DNA of 64,000 bases from Opitutaceae bacterium (lineage in GTDB: Bacteria > Verrucomicrobiota > Verrucomicrobiia > Opitutales > Opitutaceae): the NCBI GenBank assembly GCA_041395105.1, contig JAWLBB010000009.1, forward strand, positions 62,001-126,000. Reading direction: 5' to 3'. The notes below the pieces were generated by a model. The model was given only the letters and a program-made list of their open reading frames with translations. It ran no database searches and was not told where the DNA came from. Position numbers and translations under genes: made by a program. Below are positions 35,515 to 47,000 of this stretch, piece after piece (position 1 is the stretch's first letter; the number at the start of each line of letters is the position of its first letter).

Positions 35515-35551
35515 GTTATTAGGGTCGGGCAAGGAATCCCTGACACACCAA

Positions 35552-35582
35552 GGTCTAGCGGGGCACTTCCGGCGGGTCTAGC
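35552..35582. promoter_or_regulatory. Paired direct repeats upstream of glgB
   Basis: GGTCTAGC occurs at 35552-35559 and 35575-35582, 23 bp apart start to start, just over two helical turns. This suits tandem binding of a regulator in the glgB promoter. The neighbouring LuxR-type gene is a candidate but no link is shown. Confidence 0.3.
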
Positions 35583-35635
35583 CCGAATGTGTCCAGCGGC
35601 TGCTCACCTCCGCGACGACCGTGAATCCGGAGTCG

Positions 35636-36724
35636 TCACCCGACCCTCGGAATGATCGTGTCCTGGCCGATCAATTCCCTGGCCCGGGCAAGGGCGGCAA
35701 CGCGATTCTCGGCATGGAGCCTGTTCATCAGATTCTGAACGTGCTTCTGGACCGTCCGGCTGCTTGAGCCGAGGATGGCTGCGATTTCCTTATCGGATTT
35801 CCCTTCAGCAACCCATCCCAGAACCTCGATTTCCTTGCGAGTCAGACCATGTTTGCGCAGAAGCGATGTCGCATCGGAACCTCGCTCCTGGATCAGGATC
35901 GCCCAGCCCTCGACGAGGCGGGCGGGTCGCAGAATCAGAGGCTCTGTCTTGCCCGGACCAGCCAATTCCAAGGGCGTATACCCGGATTGACCCCGAACGG
36001 CGGCCTTATCCAGATGATCGCGGACCTGAACCGGAAGGCGATGAGCAGAGAATTCAGTACCGATAAATGCATCGAGAAGGGAATATGCCTGGTGGTTTAT
36101 GGTCCGGATAAATCCGTCGTCACCTGCGATGACCACGCCACAGTCGGTCGGGCCCGTAAACGACGTCGCGGTCCGGGCCAACGATTCCGCCCGAACGATG
36201 GAGGCCCGGTAGTGAACCGCCAGTTGCGGCTGGAGAACGGTCAGGATCTGTCGATCGCGTTCACTGAAGTCCCTGTCCTGTCGCGACAGGACAAAACTGC
36301 AATTGATGTTTCGCGGCGACGGGAGCATGAAGGTCATCATCCCATGGGTATAGCCACGGTAACATTCGTTGTAGAGCGGAGTCCTTTCGAAGTTGGACCG
36401 GCTCATGAAGTCGGTGAACTGCAGGGGTGGTCCTTTCCCTGTCTTCTTCGAATACGCGAGCATCGGATGATCATCGACATACCGCGGCAGCAGAGCCCGG
36501 CGGCTTTTCGGCATGAGGAAACCACGATAAGCAAAGTAGGAACCACGTCCGGAGCGGTGGTCGATCAATCCCAGGTTGATCGTATCTGCGGGTACCAGGC
36601 GCAGGATGATTTCCATCATGGCACGAGCCAGGGAATCAAAGGTGGCTCCTTCGGCATCCAATGCCGCCAATTCACCCAAGCCGGTGACGACCCCGCGAAG
36701 GTCCGCTGCCCGAATATCACGCAT
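35636..36724 (-). CDS. LuxR-family transcriptional regulator with sensory N-terminus
   Basis: 362 residues. The C-terminal LuxR HTH is clear: LTRKEIEVLGWVAEGKSDKE then IAAILGSSSRTVQKHVQNLM. The first ~240 residues look GAF/PAS-like (LARAMMEIILRLVPADTINLGLIDH, CGVVIAGDDGFIRTINHQAYSLLDAF). No receiver Asp is seen, so it probably senses a ligand rather than phosphorylation. It lies between the 3575-aa surface-protein gene (upstream) and glgB (downstream), all on the minus strand. It is paralogous to the regulator at 47830-48828, with the same EVL-WVA-GK core. Confidence 0.88.
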   Translation of the reverse strand: MRDIRAADLRGVVTGLGELAALDAEGATFDSLARAMMEIILRLVPADTINLGLIDHRSGRGSYFAYRGFLMPKSRRALLPRYVDDHPMLAYSKKTGKGPPLQFTDFMSRSNFERTPLYNECYRGYTHGMMTFMLPSPRNINCSFVLSRQDRDFSERDRQILTVLQPQLAVHYRASIVRAESLARTATSFTGPTDCGVVIAGDDGFIRTINHQAYSLLDAFIGTEFSAHRLPVQVRDHLDKAAVRGQSGYTPLELAGPGKTEPLILRPARLVEGWAILIQERGSDATSLLRKHGLTRKEIEVLGWVAEGKSDKEIAAILGSSSRTVQKHVQNLMNRLHAENRVAALARARELIGQDTIIPRVG

Positions 36725-36970
36725 CCCAGAAAACTGATGCGCGGATTTTCGATTAGGGCAAGCCCAGGACCCTAGTGCCGGTCCCTTATAAGACCCTCAG
36801 GGCGAAATAGGAATGGTGAGTTAAGAATGAGGAATGATGAACTCTGAGTTTCTCCAAGCGCACGGCGATAGCGCCAATCCAACATACACCCCGCCATTTC
36901 TTGCAGAGCGGACCGAACGCCTATCCCGGCAACACCATCTCCCATTTGCCATCTCCCTTCTCCCATCTCC
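36725..36970. other. Upstream region of LuxR gene 1
   Basis: 246 bases without a supported gene. On the minus strand it contains CTAGGG, 11 bases, CCCTAA (about 36755-36777) and a CTTATAAG palindrome (36785-36792). These resemble, loosely, the AGGG/CCCT dyads before the other LuxR gene and the 4196-aa protein gene. Confidence 0.35.
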
Positions 36971-38000
36971 GCGCGTCCGGGGATCGCCCGGACGCGCTCA
37001 ATCACCGACTTCATAGACTTCGACCAGGGCGACGCCTTCGGTGCCTCCGGCGCCAGAGACCTTGACCGTGTAGCTGCCCGGCTCCAGGGTGACCAGGACG
37101 GCGGCGTCCTTGCTGCCGGCATCCAGGGCAAAAGCCCCGACCGTATCGGCGGCCGCGGCCAGTTCCGCCGCGTTGGCCGCATCGCTCCAATTGTCGTTGG
37201 TCAGTAGCGGCGTGGCCTCGCCGGCGCGGAAGAGCCGCAGGGTCGGATCCTCCAACACCCCGGTCACGTTGTAGTCGGCCAGTTTCGGGCCCACCCCGCG
37301 GATCAGGACCGTCTTGGCGCTCTCACCGCCGATGACAAAGCCGGGAATCATGATGGCCGCACCGACCCCGACTTCGCCCCGGTTGGAGATATTGACCAGC
37401 TTTGCGCCGGGATTGGCCGAGTCGTCCACATCGTAGACTTCGACCAGGGCCACACCGGTGGTCTGCCCCACCCCGGAGGCCTTGACCGTGTAGCTGCCGG
37501 GCACAAGGTCCAGCAGCGCAGCCGCGTCCTTCGAGCCGTCCTTAAGCGGGAAGGCGCCGACCTGGTTGGCCACCGTGGCAATCTCCGCCGCATTGGCCGC
37601 ATCGGACCAATCGTCATTGGCCGCAACAACCGTGCCCCCTGAGACCACCCGCAGTTCCGGATCCTCGAGGAAGCCGGTGACGCTGTAGGTCTCCAGTTCC
37701 GGACCGACCGCCCGCACCAGAACCTTCTTGGTCCCGGTGCCGTTGATGACGAAGCCCGGTATCATGATGTTGGGTCCGGTCCCCACTCCGCCGCGATTGG
37801 CGATGTTCACCAGGAAAGAGACCCCGGCGATGGTCTGGGCCTGCGCCGTCGGCGCCACCGGATTGGCAAAGCCAAGCGCATCCGTCGCGTGGACGTAGAA
37901 GGCGTAGGAGGAGCCCGGCGTGCCCTGGTAGTCGGCACTGGTTTCAGTCGTGCCTTCCTGCCACAGGGTCCACTCCCCGCCATTGACCGAGACATAGACA
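36968..38000. repeat. 3' constant block of giant gene 1 (copy A)
   Basis: It aligns without gaps to 51313-52345 at a constant offset of 14345 bases. In about 600 bp compared by eye I found about 14 differences. It encodes the end of the Ig-like domain, both tail repeats, the stop and the terminator hairpin. Within it, the two tail units (LVNIANRGGVG and LVNISNRGEVG types) are themselves a duplication. Confidence 0.9.
36971..36997 (-). terminator. Terminator hairpin of giant gene 1
   Basis: GCGCGTCCGGG (36971-36981) and CCCGGACGCGC (36987-36997) make an 11-bp perfect stem with a 5-nt loop, abutting the stop codon at 36998. The same hairpin, differing only in the loop, follows giant gene 2. 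Confidence 0.75.
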
Positions 38001-41000
38001 TCGTAGTACGCCACCCCGGCCCCGCCGGCGTCTTCGCCCGTCCAACTTACCGCGAAGCTTCGCCCGGAACTCGCTGCCAGGGCGGCCACCGAGGATGTCG
38101 GGGCCTTCGAGTCGATCGTGTTGACCGTCTCATTGGTCACGATCGGGTCGTTCACATCGAAAACGATTTCGGCCGAGTTCAGGATTTCGGTTCCGTCGAC
38201 CAGACCGGCCTTCGGCTCGATCAGGAAGCTGACGTAACCTTCGCCCCGCCCCGTCTCGTCGTTGGGCGGCAGGAATCCGGCAAAGGCATCCTCCGGATAG
38301 TCGCCGGTCTCCGGATCGAACGACTTCATCGACCACAGTGCCGTGCCGGAGTCGTCATCGAAGAGGAAACTGACCTGTACCGGGTAGGGATCGCTCTCCA
38401 CTTCGGCCGTCCCTTCGTACTGGCTCAACCCGGACGGAATCTCGACTACCGTGCCGTTGAAACCGATCTCGAGGAGTTCGAGCGTCGACCAGTCCAGGTC
38501 CATGTCGAGAATATCGGTGATCGTCACCAGCTGGGCCGCGGCTGTCGCCGTGGAAACATTCTCGAACCGTATCGTGAAAACGATGACCGAGTCAGGCGCA
38601 ATATAACCCCCGGCGCCCACTCCTATCGTGGACTTGTCATTGGGATCGATCGCCTCGACGCCATTCGTCGATCCGGGAGGACGGTTCTTCGGCCCCGGAG
38701 GCGGAGGAGGTGGTGGACAGCGGTTCCCTCGCTTTTTGCAGCAGTCTTCGGGGGGAACGCAGCAGTTTCTGAAACAGCCGACAATCAATGAACCGATCGT
38801 GTTGTAGACCGCATCGCGCTGGGCGAGCATGTTCTCGTAGTTGTCCTTTGCGCGTTGGACCTGGCCGATTGCGCCGGCGGCTGACTTGGCGACTTCGGCC
38901 GCAGCCAACACCGGTTTCAGGACGTCGGTGATCGGCCCAAGCTTGTCGAGGACTTTCCCGAGACCGAACTTGGCGAGCTTTGGATTGTCATTAAGCGCGC
39001 CAAGTAGGTTTACGGCGGAGGTGGTTGCTCCAAGAACTCCGCTGACGTTGCTGACGAAGTCGTTCAGATTGGTTGTGAAGGTCAGGAACCCGCCTTTGGT
39101 GCTGAAGGTCGAGGGATTCGTGATCGCATCCCAGATTCCGTTGACATTGCCGGCAGGCCCCCCAATTCCGACGGCCGATTGCGCGGCGCCTGCAATGGAG
39201 CCGCGGTTGTCGAACAGGGCCATGGCAAGGTTCTTTGCCCGATTGACGCCCTCGATTGCCTCCAAGAGCTCATTCAGACTCAACTGATCCAGGTTCTTGC
39301 CTGCGCGGACCGCAGTCTCGAGTTTGGACAAGAACTCGGCGGCCTCTTTGACGTCCGCAATGGCCTCGGGTGCCTTGTAGGAACTCGCGAGGAGCGAGCC
39401 GGCCAGTTCCCCGAGACGGACTCCAAAGATCCCCACATCGGCCGCGACCTGGTCCCAGCCTGAAATCCATTGGTTGTTCCAGTCGTTCCAGTAGACATCG
39501 GCCGCCCGTTGAAGACGCTGCACCTTTTCCCATGCGGCGATCGCTTCCGGACAGGGACAGACATCGTTGTAGGTGTTCGGCACCTCGCTGAGTGGGCTCT
39601 GCCGCTCCGGTGGTTCCCCCATTTCCGCTCGGATCCACCCCAGCATAGTGCCAATGACGGATGACTGGCTGAACGCACCCGCCGGTCGTGCGAAACCCTC
39701 GTAGGCTACCGGTCGACTATCCCCGGAGTTCGGCTCGTTCTCCAGCCGGTAATACCATCCGCCCACCCAATCCGCGGCAAGTGGAAGGTCGACCACGCCA
39801 TTGACTGCCGTCGTGGATACCGGCGGCACGAGATAATGGTGCATTTGTCCGTCGATCGAATAGCTTCCCGGGTCGGGGCGCGGCAGTCGATACCCGCCGT
39901 CCGAATCAATCGAAGACACGGCCAGCAATCTTCCCTCTGCATCCCGCAATTCTACCGAACCCGACAGGGGCCGCGAACCGTCGGCAGTCGAGACCACGCC
40001 CTCGAAACCGACGGTATCCACAACAAGCGTCACATCGAGGTCCGTTGACGTGCCTGAGGAGACCGTCACATCGGCAACGATCTTCGGGGAGATCAGGGTC
40101 TCGAGCCCGTCAAAGAGGGTCGCGCCATAAACCAACGTATAGGTCCCTGGTGGAAGGAAATCGACGGAATACTCCCCATCGTTGTCAGTGAAGAATTGCC
40201 TCGGCGGCTCTTCGCTGCCATCCCTATAAGCGGCAACCTCGATCAACGCAAGGCCCGTATCGAGGGGATCAGCGACCCGTCCTGACACCGACCCGGACGT
40301 GGCCACCCTCAATTCCAGGTCGATCGGTTCGGACTCCACGTCAATTGGAACAGGTTCGCTCGATTTGTCCGGCAGGAGGGCATCAAGCCAGTAGCGTGCG
40401 GGTGCCAGGCCATTCACAATCACGGTTCCGTTCGCATCCAGAGCCAACAACTGCTCGAATCCCGATTCTGGCCGCGATACCCTGAGGAGGGCTCCCGGTG
40501 CCGGATCCTCGCTGGCATCATCGACTACCCGGATCGTCGCATCGACTGAGCCCGGAGCAATTGTGTCGATCACGGCCGTTTCGTTGGCAGACACCGTGAT
40601 TGATGCGATTGAAGGAAACGACAGAGTCGAGTGTGCGAAATCGATCGAGTAGTCGCCGGTCGCAAGGTAGTCGAAGGCATAGGAGCCCGGGTTGGCGACA
40701 GCCTGTTCGAGTACAACCGCACCCGATCTCTTCACCTTCATAACCACCGGCTCGTCGAGGTCTCCTGGAAAGTCGAGATCGCCCCGGAGTGCTCCGCGAT
40801 CGATGGAAAAATCAACGGAATCCGGTTGTTGACCGTCGACGACGGTGAACTGACTGGCCTGGGATCCGTCATAAAGGCTGATCGTGTAAGCTCCCGGTTC
40901 GAGACGTCCGAACCGATAGGCACCAGATTCGTCGGTCACCGCAAAGGTGACGGAGTCGTCGGGACGCACGAGACGCAAACCGACGGCATCGGCAGCCCCG

Positions 41001-44000
41001 CCGTCGCCCGAAGCATCCACCTGCCCGGCCAGAACCTCCGACTCCACCAGATTGATCTCGAGCGAGACCGGAACCGCCGGATCCGTCACCGTCACCATGC
41101 CGCTGGCGAGCTCAAAGGCCGGATCGTCTGCTGTAACGGTCCAGTCACCCACGAATGCGTTGAAAAAGGTGAAACGGCCTTCGGAATCCGATACCTGCCC
41201 AAGGAGCGGCTCGTCTCCTGAGACGGCCGAAACAGGCACCCCGGGCACACCCTCGCCACTTGACAGGACGCGGCCATTGATCGTGCCGGCGACCGCAAGC
41301 ATGATGGGATCAAGCGCCGTGACGGTTCCGCTCTCGACCGCAACACCGCCCAATTCGACGCGCTTGTACCCTTCGGTTGCCACGATGACCGAAAACGTGC
41401 CTGTCCCCAATCCCGAAACAGAAAAGTCTCCAGATTCCCCGGTCAGGCTGGCCGCACTGGAATCTGCCCCAATCGCGATTACGGTGGCTCCAGCCAGCGG
41501 GTTGTCTTCCGCATCCCAAACCTCACCGGCGATCGATCCTCCGGCACCAAGCGAAAATTCCGGCCCAGGCGTGTAAACGGCCTCGCTGACGGATACGGAC
41601 ACCGGCCCATCGGCCACCAAACCAGGCCCACCGGCCCGCAGTTCATAGCGACCATCCGGCAGCCCGCCGAAGCGGTATCGTCCCAACTCGGAAACTTTTA
41701 CGCTGTAGGACTCGTCGCCCTCCGCTCGCTGAGCGCCAACCACGACCAGGTCTCCGCTCACGCCGACCGGCAATCGGACCGATCCTTCAAGAATACTTCC
41801 CGCACTGACGGCAATCTCCAGCCCTGCCAGCGGATCCTTTCCATCCCACTCCAGTTCAGCCGAGCCTTCGAGCACGAGGTACTCATCGACTCTGACTTCA
41901 TAAGTGCCGACAGCCGGCAACAGAAGATGGAAGCTTCCATCGCGCGCGGTGGTGGCCGCAACCCTTTCCGATGTCACCGTATGGACAAGCGAAACCGATG
42001 CCCCGGCCACCGCCTGACCTGAACCGGTATTAACCACGCGTCCCGAAAGATCGGATACAAGTTCATCGCGAACCCCGAAAACCAGGTATTGCAGAGGTTC
42101 ACGAAGCGAGTCTGAGGCGATCCCCGTCTCGCGGTGGTAGCGGCTGATGGCGTCGCCGACCATTCGGGCGTAGTCGCCTGCCGTCGAGCCGTATTCCTCG
42201 ACCAGCAGCGACCAGATGTCGTCCCAGCCGTCGGGTGGATCATCCGGCCTGATGGCCGCGCCAACTTCCGACCAGTTCATTGCATCGGTTGTCGCTGTCG
42301 TGGTCGTCGTTGACTCCAGCACGTTGCGTCCACTGACCGCCTTGAAAACGACGGCGAGGCGGCCCCGGTATCCGGGCGGCAGGATCCATGGCGTGTCTGT
42401 GTCCGAGATGGCCGCCAGGGAGAGCGCATCGTGGATGACCGCGTCCTCGTCCCGGGTCAGGCCGAGCTTGACGCCGTCAACGCCGTAAACGCCGATGACC
42501 GGCGCCATCAGGTCGGTTCCGCCCACGTTCTGGTATTCCAGCCATGCCGTGTAGAGACGGCCGGAACGAACTGCATCCGGCAGGAGAAAGCGGGTCATCA
42601 GTCGCCCGGGATTCCCGGTACCGACCTGGAAGGCATTCTCGAGAGTGTCTTCGTTTTCACCCTGACGGACCACGACATCGAAGGCCCCGACCGAAAGGCC
42701 AGCCAAGTCGAAGGTCGCGGAGAGGCGTCCGGAGTCGAAGACCGTTCCGACCGCGTCCCGCTCGCCGCCCGAACCGTCGGAGAGGACCACTTCGGCATCG
42801 GGTCGGAGTCCGGTTCCGTCAAGGGCAAGCGTGACGGGGCCCGGCAGCGAACCCGAGGACGGGTGCACGCCGAGGAGTTCGAAGCCGACTTCGCTGACCG
42901 CGATGCTAAAGGGTAAATCCCCGTCGGGGTTCCTCTCGGCCACGCCAAGGATGTACCAGGTGTCCGCGTCCGGTCCCGAGAGGTTGATCAGCGAATCGGG
43001 CTCGCCCGGAAGACCCGATTCCGAGGCGTCGACTGGGCCGGCCAGTCGTCCCCTGTTCGCGTAGAGCCGCGTCCTCCCGCTTTCCCCTTCTGCATCGAGC
43101 ACGATCAACCAGTCACTACCCCCCGACGCCCTGAACTTGAAGGCAAACCGGTCGCTTTCGACGTCAAACACGCCGGAAAGCAACTGCTCCGTCGTCAATT
43201 CGGGTATCCCGACAAAGGTGGCCTTGTCCGATGTAACCAGGTTGTTCACCCGATTGGCACCCTCGAACGGCGTGTTCGCGACGTTGACATCCACCACCCA
43301 GAGGTAACCGCCCTCGGGAACGAAGGGGACATGGAGGGCCGTCTCTTCGGTCAGTTCCGCGCCCGTGCTGAAGGTTCCGGAAATCTCTGTGACCGACTCG
43401 CCGACGAGGATTCTTTCGGACCCGGGGCTCGCGGCGGCCACCAGGTAGATCCGGCTCTTCCAGATTGCGCCCTCCAGTGGGATTCCGATGTTCGAAACCG
43501 TCCATTCCAAGGTCACCGCAGCGCCGGTCATCACCGATTCCGGCCCGGAAAGGTTCACCGCCTTCAAATCCACTTCCGTCGGCGCGTTCTCGTAGAACTC
43601 ATAGGCACCCATATCCGGAACGACCCCGTTCTTTGCGATGCCGGTATCGGCGGCGGACAGTTCGTCCCTGCGTTCACGGCCCCGCTTGTCCCGCTCCGGT
43701 GCAAGGTTGCCGTCGGCCGCGTCAATGGCCGGCGAACCTTCAGACAACCCCAGCCCGAAAACTGGATCACGGGTACCGAAGAGCGGATCCTCGTTCACGT
43801 TTCCGTCCGATGTGATCGTGAAGCTGAACTGGCCCAACGATCCGGTCCCGTAGACCGAAACGACATCGCCCTTGGTTGCCTCGGGATTCCAGAACAGCGT
43901 ATGAGAAACCTTGATATCGGAGGCGGAGCCGCTGTCCTGATAGATCCCGTATTCCAGGGAATTTGCGATGATGGAGTTGCGGATGCGGAATTCTCCGGGG

Positions 44001-47000
44001 GCATGCTGGAAGAGTGCCATCCGATTGTTGTCGAAGGTGCAATTGACCACGTCCACATCCGCAAAGGCAAAACGTGCAAGGCCGCGGTCTGCACCCGCGA
44101 TGACCGTGTTTTCAACCCGGATGGTGCCCTGGCGACAGGAGATCGCATCATAAAACGCGTCCGCGACCACGCTGTTCCGGATGGTTAGTATAGACTCCGC
44201 GCCGCCCGCATTGCCGATCGACCCGTAGGTATTGCCGTCGCCGCCGTAGAGGATGTGCGTGTTGTCGACGAGGTTGACGCCGATGTTCGTTTCGATCTTG
44301 CCCCAGTCGCCAGGTGCCGGTGACGTTTCGTCGCCATCTCCGTTGGTGTCGCCCCCGATGGCGTCGTCCAGGATCGAGGTTATGACAACCGGCCGGGCCG
44401 GGGTTCCCCGCGACTCCAGGACGGTGTTCGGGTCGAAGACGAGATCGGCGCCGTCTGCCATCTTCACGATCGCACCCGGCTCGATGAAGAGCTTGGTCCA
44501 CTCGCCCACGGCGAGGTTGCCGGTCACCCGGTGGACCGCCCCGCCGACCAGATGGGTGGTGCCTTCGAGTTCACCCTGCCACGTCTGGCGGGAGTAGCGA
44601 ACTGGTGAATACGCGGAGAGTTCAAGCAGGGAACCGTAGTCGAGCAGGAAGCCATTCCAGTCGTTCACTGCGGGCGCGGTCGTGTCTCCGTCGGCGTTGG
44701 TGTCGCCGCCGGCGGTATCGTCCATCCAGGAAGTGATCACAGTCGGACTGCCGGCCGTTCCCTCGGCGAGAAAGGCCCCGTCGAAGCGTAGTGAAACCAG
44801 TACCCCCGGCATGACCTTGACCACCGCGCCCGCCTCGACTGTCACGCTCGCGCCCTTGCCGATCAACAGGTCGTCCTCGATCACGTGGACTGTGCCGGCC
44901 GCCCAGATTTCATCCCCAGAGACCTCGCCTGAGTGCCAGTTGATGTCATTGCGGATTGAATGACCGGTCACGAGTTCACGTACGACGGAACCACCGGAGC
45001 CGATGACCTGCAGCTTCAGATCGGCCAGGCCGTTCGAAACCGCACCGAATTCCGCCGTCGAGAATCCCACGGGGTCATCGGATGTCAGGATCGTGTTGTC
45101 CGTTCCATCCTGGCGCGCGATCAGACGAACACTCTGCCCGGACGCCAGAGCCCCGGCATACCAGCTGACTGAACGCGACCCGTGCAGGACGGTCGGAAGC
45201 TCGTCCAGCCAGAACATGTCACCACTTTCCTCAAGGACCACGGTGCCGTCCTCGGCCTCACCCTGCCCGGCGGCTTCGATGTTCTCGGACGGCAACCCGA
45301 TCGCGCTTGAGCTGTAGATCGCGACCCGTCCTCCACCGCTGTCGCCATTGGCGGCCACCGTTCCGCTTTCGGCCGCGTTCGCCTGGATCGTGCCCGTACC
45401 CGTCAGCGACGGCGTCGTGATCCAGATCGACCCTCCGGTCGCGCCGGACTGGCTGGTGCCCTGGGCGACCCCGTCTGCCGTAATGCTGCCGTCGAGAACA
45501 ATCGATTCGGACGTCGTGATGCGAAGGGCCCCGCCACCCGCCGTGTAGCCGGTGATGCCCGCACCGCCCCCGGAGCCCGGGGTCAGCGGGCGGACCGCCG
45601 TGCCGTATACCGGTTCGGTCTGACCGGATGCGAGTCCGCCGTGACTCGCCCCGAGGTTGACCCACTGCCGCAGAAACGATCCGGGCCCCTCGAGATAACC
45701 CTGCCCGTCGGCCGAGACGGAAGCACCCTCCGGCAGGTTGAGGGTCCCTGCCATCAGGTGACTACCCTCACCCTCCCACTCGTCACGAAACGATTTCAGG
45801 AGTCCCTTGGACCGGAAGACGATCCGTCCGCCAGCGGCCACATCGACCGCTCCGTTCACCTGCAGGGTCGCCCCCCCGAAGATTTCGAGCAGTCCTGTAT
45901 CCAGAATGCTGATTGACTCGAGGGTCTCGAAAGCGTCTTCCGGGATGGCCACCCGTCCGGTCACGATGAGGTCGCCGGCTCCGTTGTCGACGTCGAGGAG
46001 AAAGACCGTTCCGTCCTCGCTCGCGTCATCGGTGCCGCCGCTCCGTGCCTCGATCGTTTTCAAGTCGTCGAAGCCGGATGCGTCCGAGTAGTAGACCGCG
46101 ATGCGGCCGCCTCCGCTGTGGCGATTGGCCGTGGTCGTTCCTTTCGGGGAGGCATTGGCCTGGACGGAGCCCGATCCAGCGAGGTTTTCCGTGGTGATCC
46201 AGATCGATCCGCCGGTGGCGCCGAGGTGATTCGTCCCATCGGCCAGGCCGTTGGCCGAAAGCCGTCCGTCGACCGTGAGCGTATCCAAAACGGTCAGGTG
46301 AATGGCGCCTCCGCCATAGGTTCGCGAGGTGTATCCATACGACGACGAGCCGAGATCCGTGGGCTCAAGCAGGGATCCATAGGCAGCGGGCGGAGCAACC
46401 AACTGTGCGCTCGAGGCGCCACTTCCTCCGTAGCTGGCGCCGTAGGTGGACACCGCCGACCCACCGGGACCAGTGCCGAGATTGTGGTAGAAGTTACTGG
46501 CATCCACCTGGTAACCCTGGCCATCGGCATGAAAGACACCGCCCTCCTCAATCGTGAGCACGGGGACGGTCACGTGAATCCCTTCACCCAGCCAGACTCC
46601 GCCGACTCTCTCAGTGTTGTTCTTGCCCTCCGCACGGACGGTGCCTCCGTCCATCACCAGGATCGACTCCGCAACCGACAGATCGATCCCACCAGGAAGT
46701 TCCAGGGATCCCCCATCCTCCACGACGATCGAGTCCAGTTCCTCGGTCTCAAAACCATCCAGATCAACCCGCCCCACCACTGTGAGGTGGCGCTTTCCGC
46801 CGGACGTCTGCTCCAGCCAGACCGTACCATCCTCGCTCGCATCGGTGTCGCTGCCACTTGCGGAGCGAATATTCGTCAGAGACGCAAATCCCGAAGCACT
46901 GTTGTAGTAGACCGCGACACGACCACCTCCGCTTCCACGGTTCGTGCTGGCCGCGCCCTTGCCCGAAGCATTGGCCCGAATCAACCCAGAACCCGTCAGG

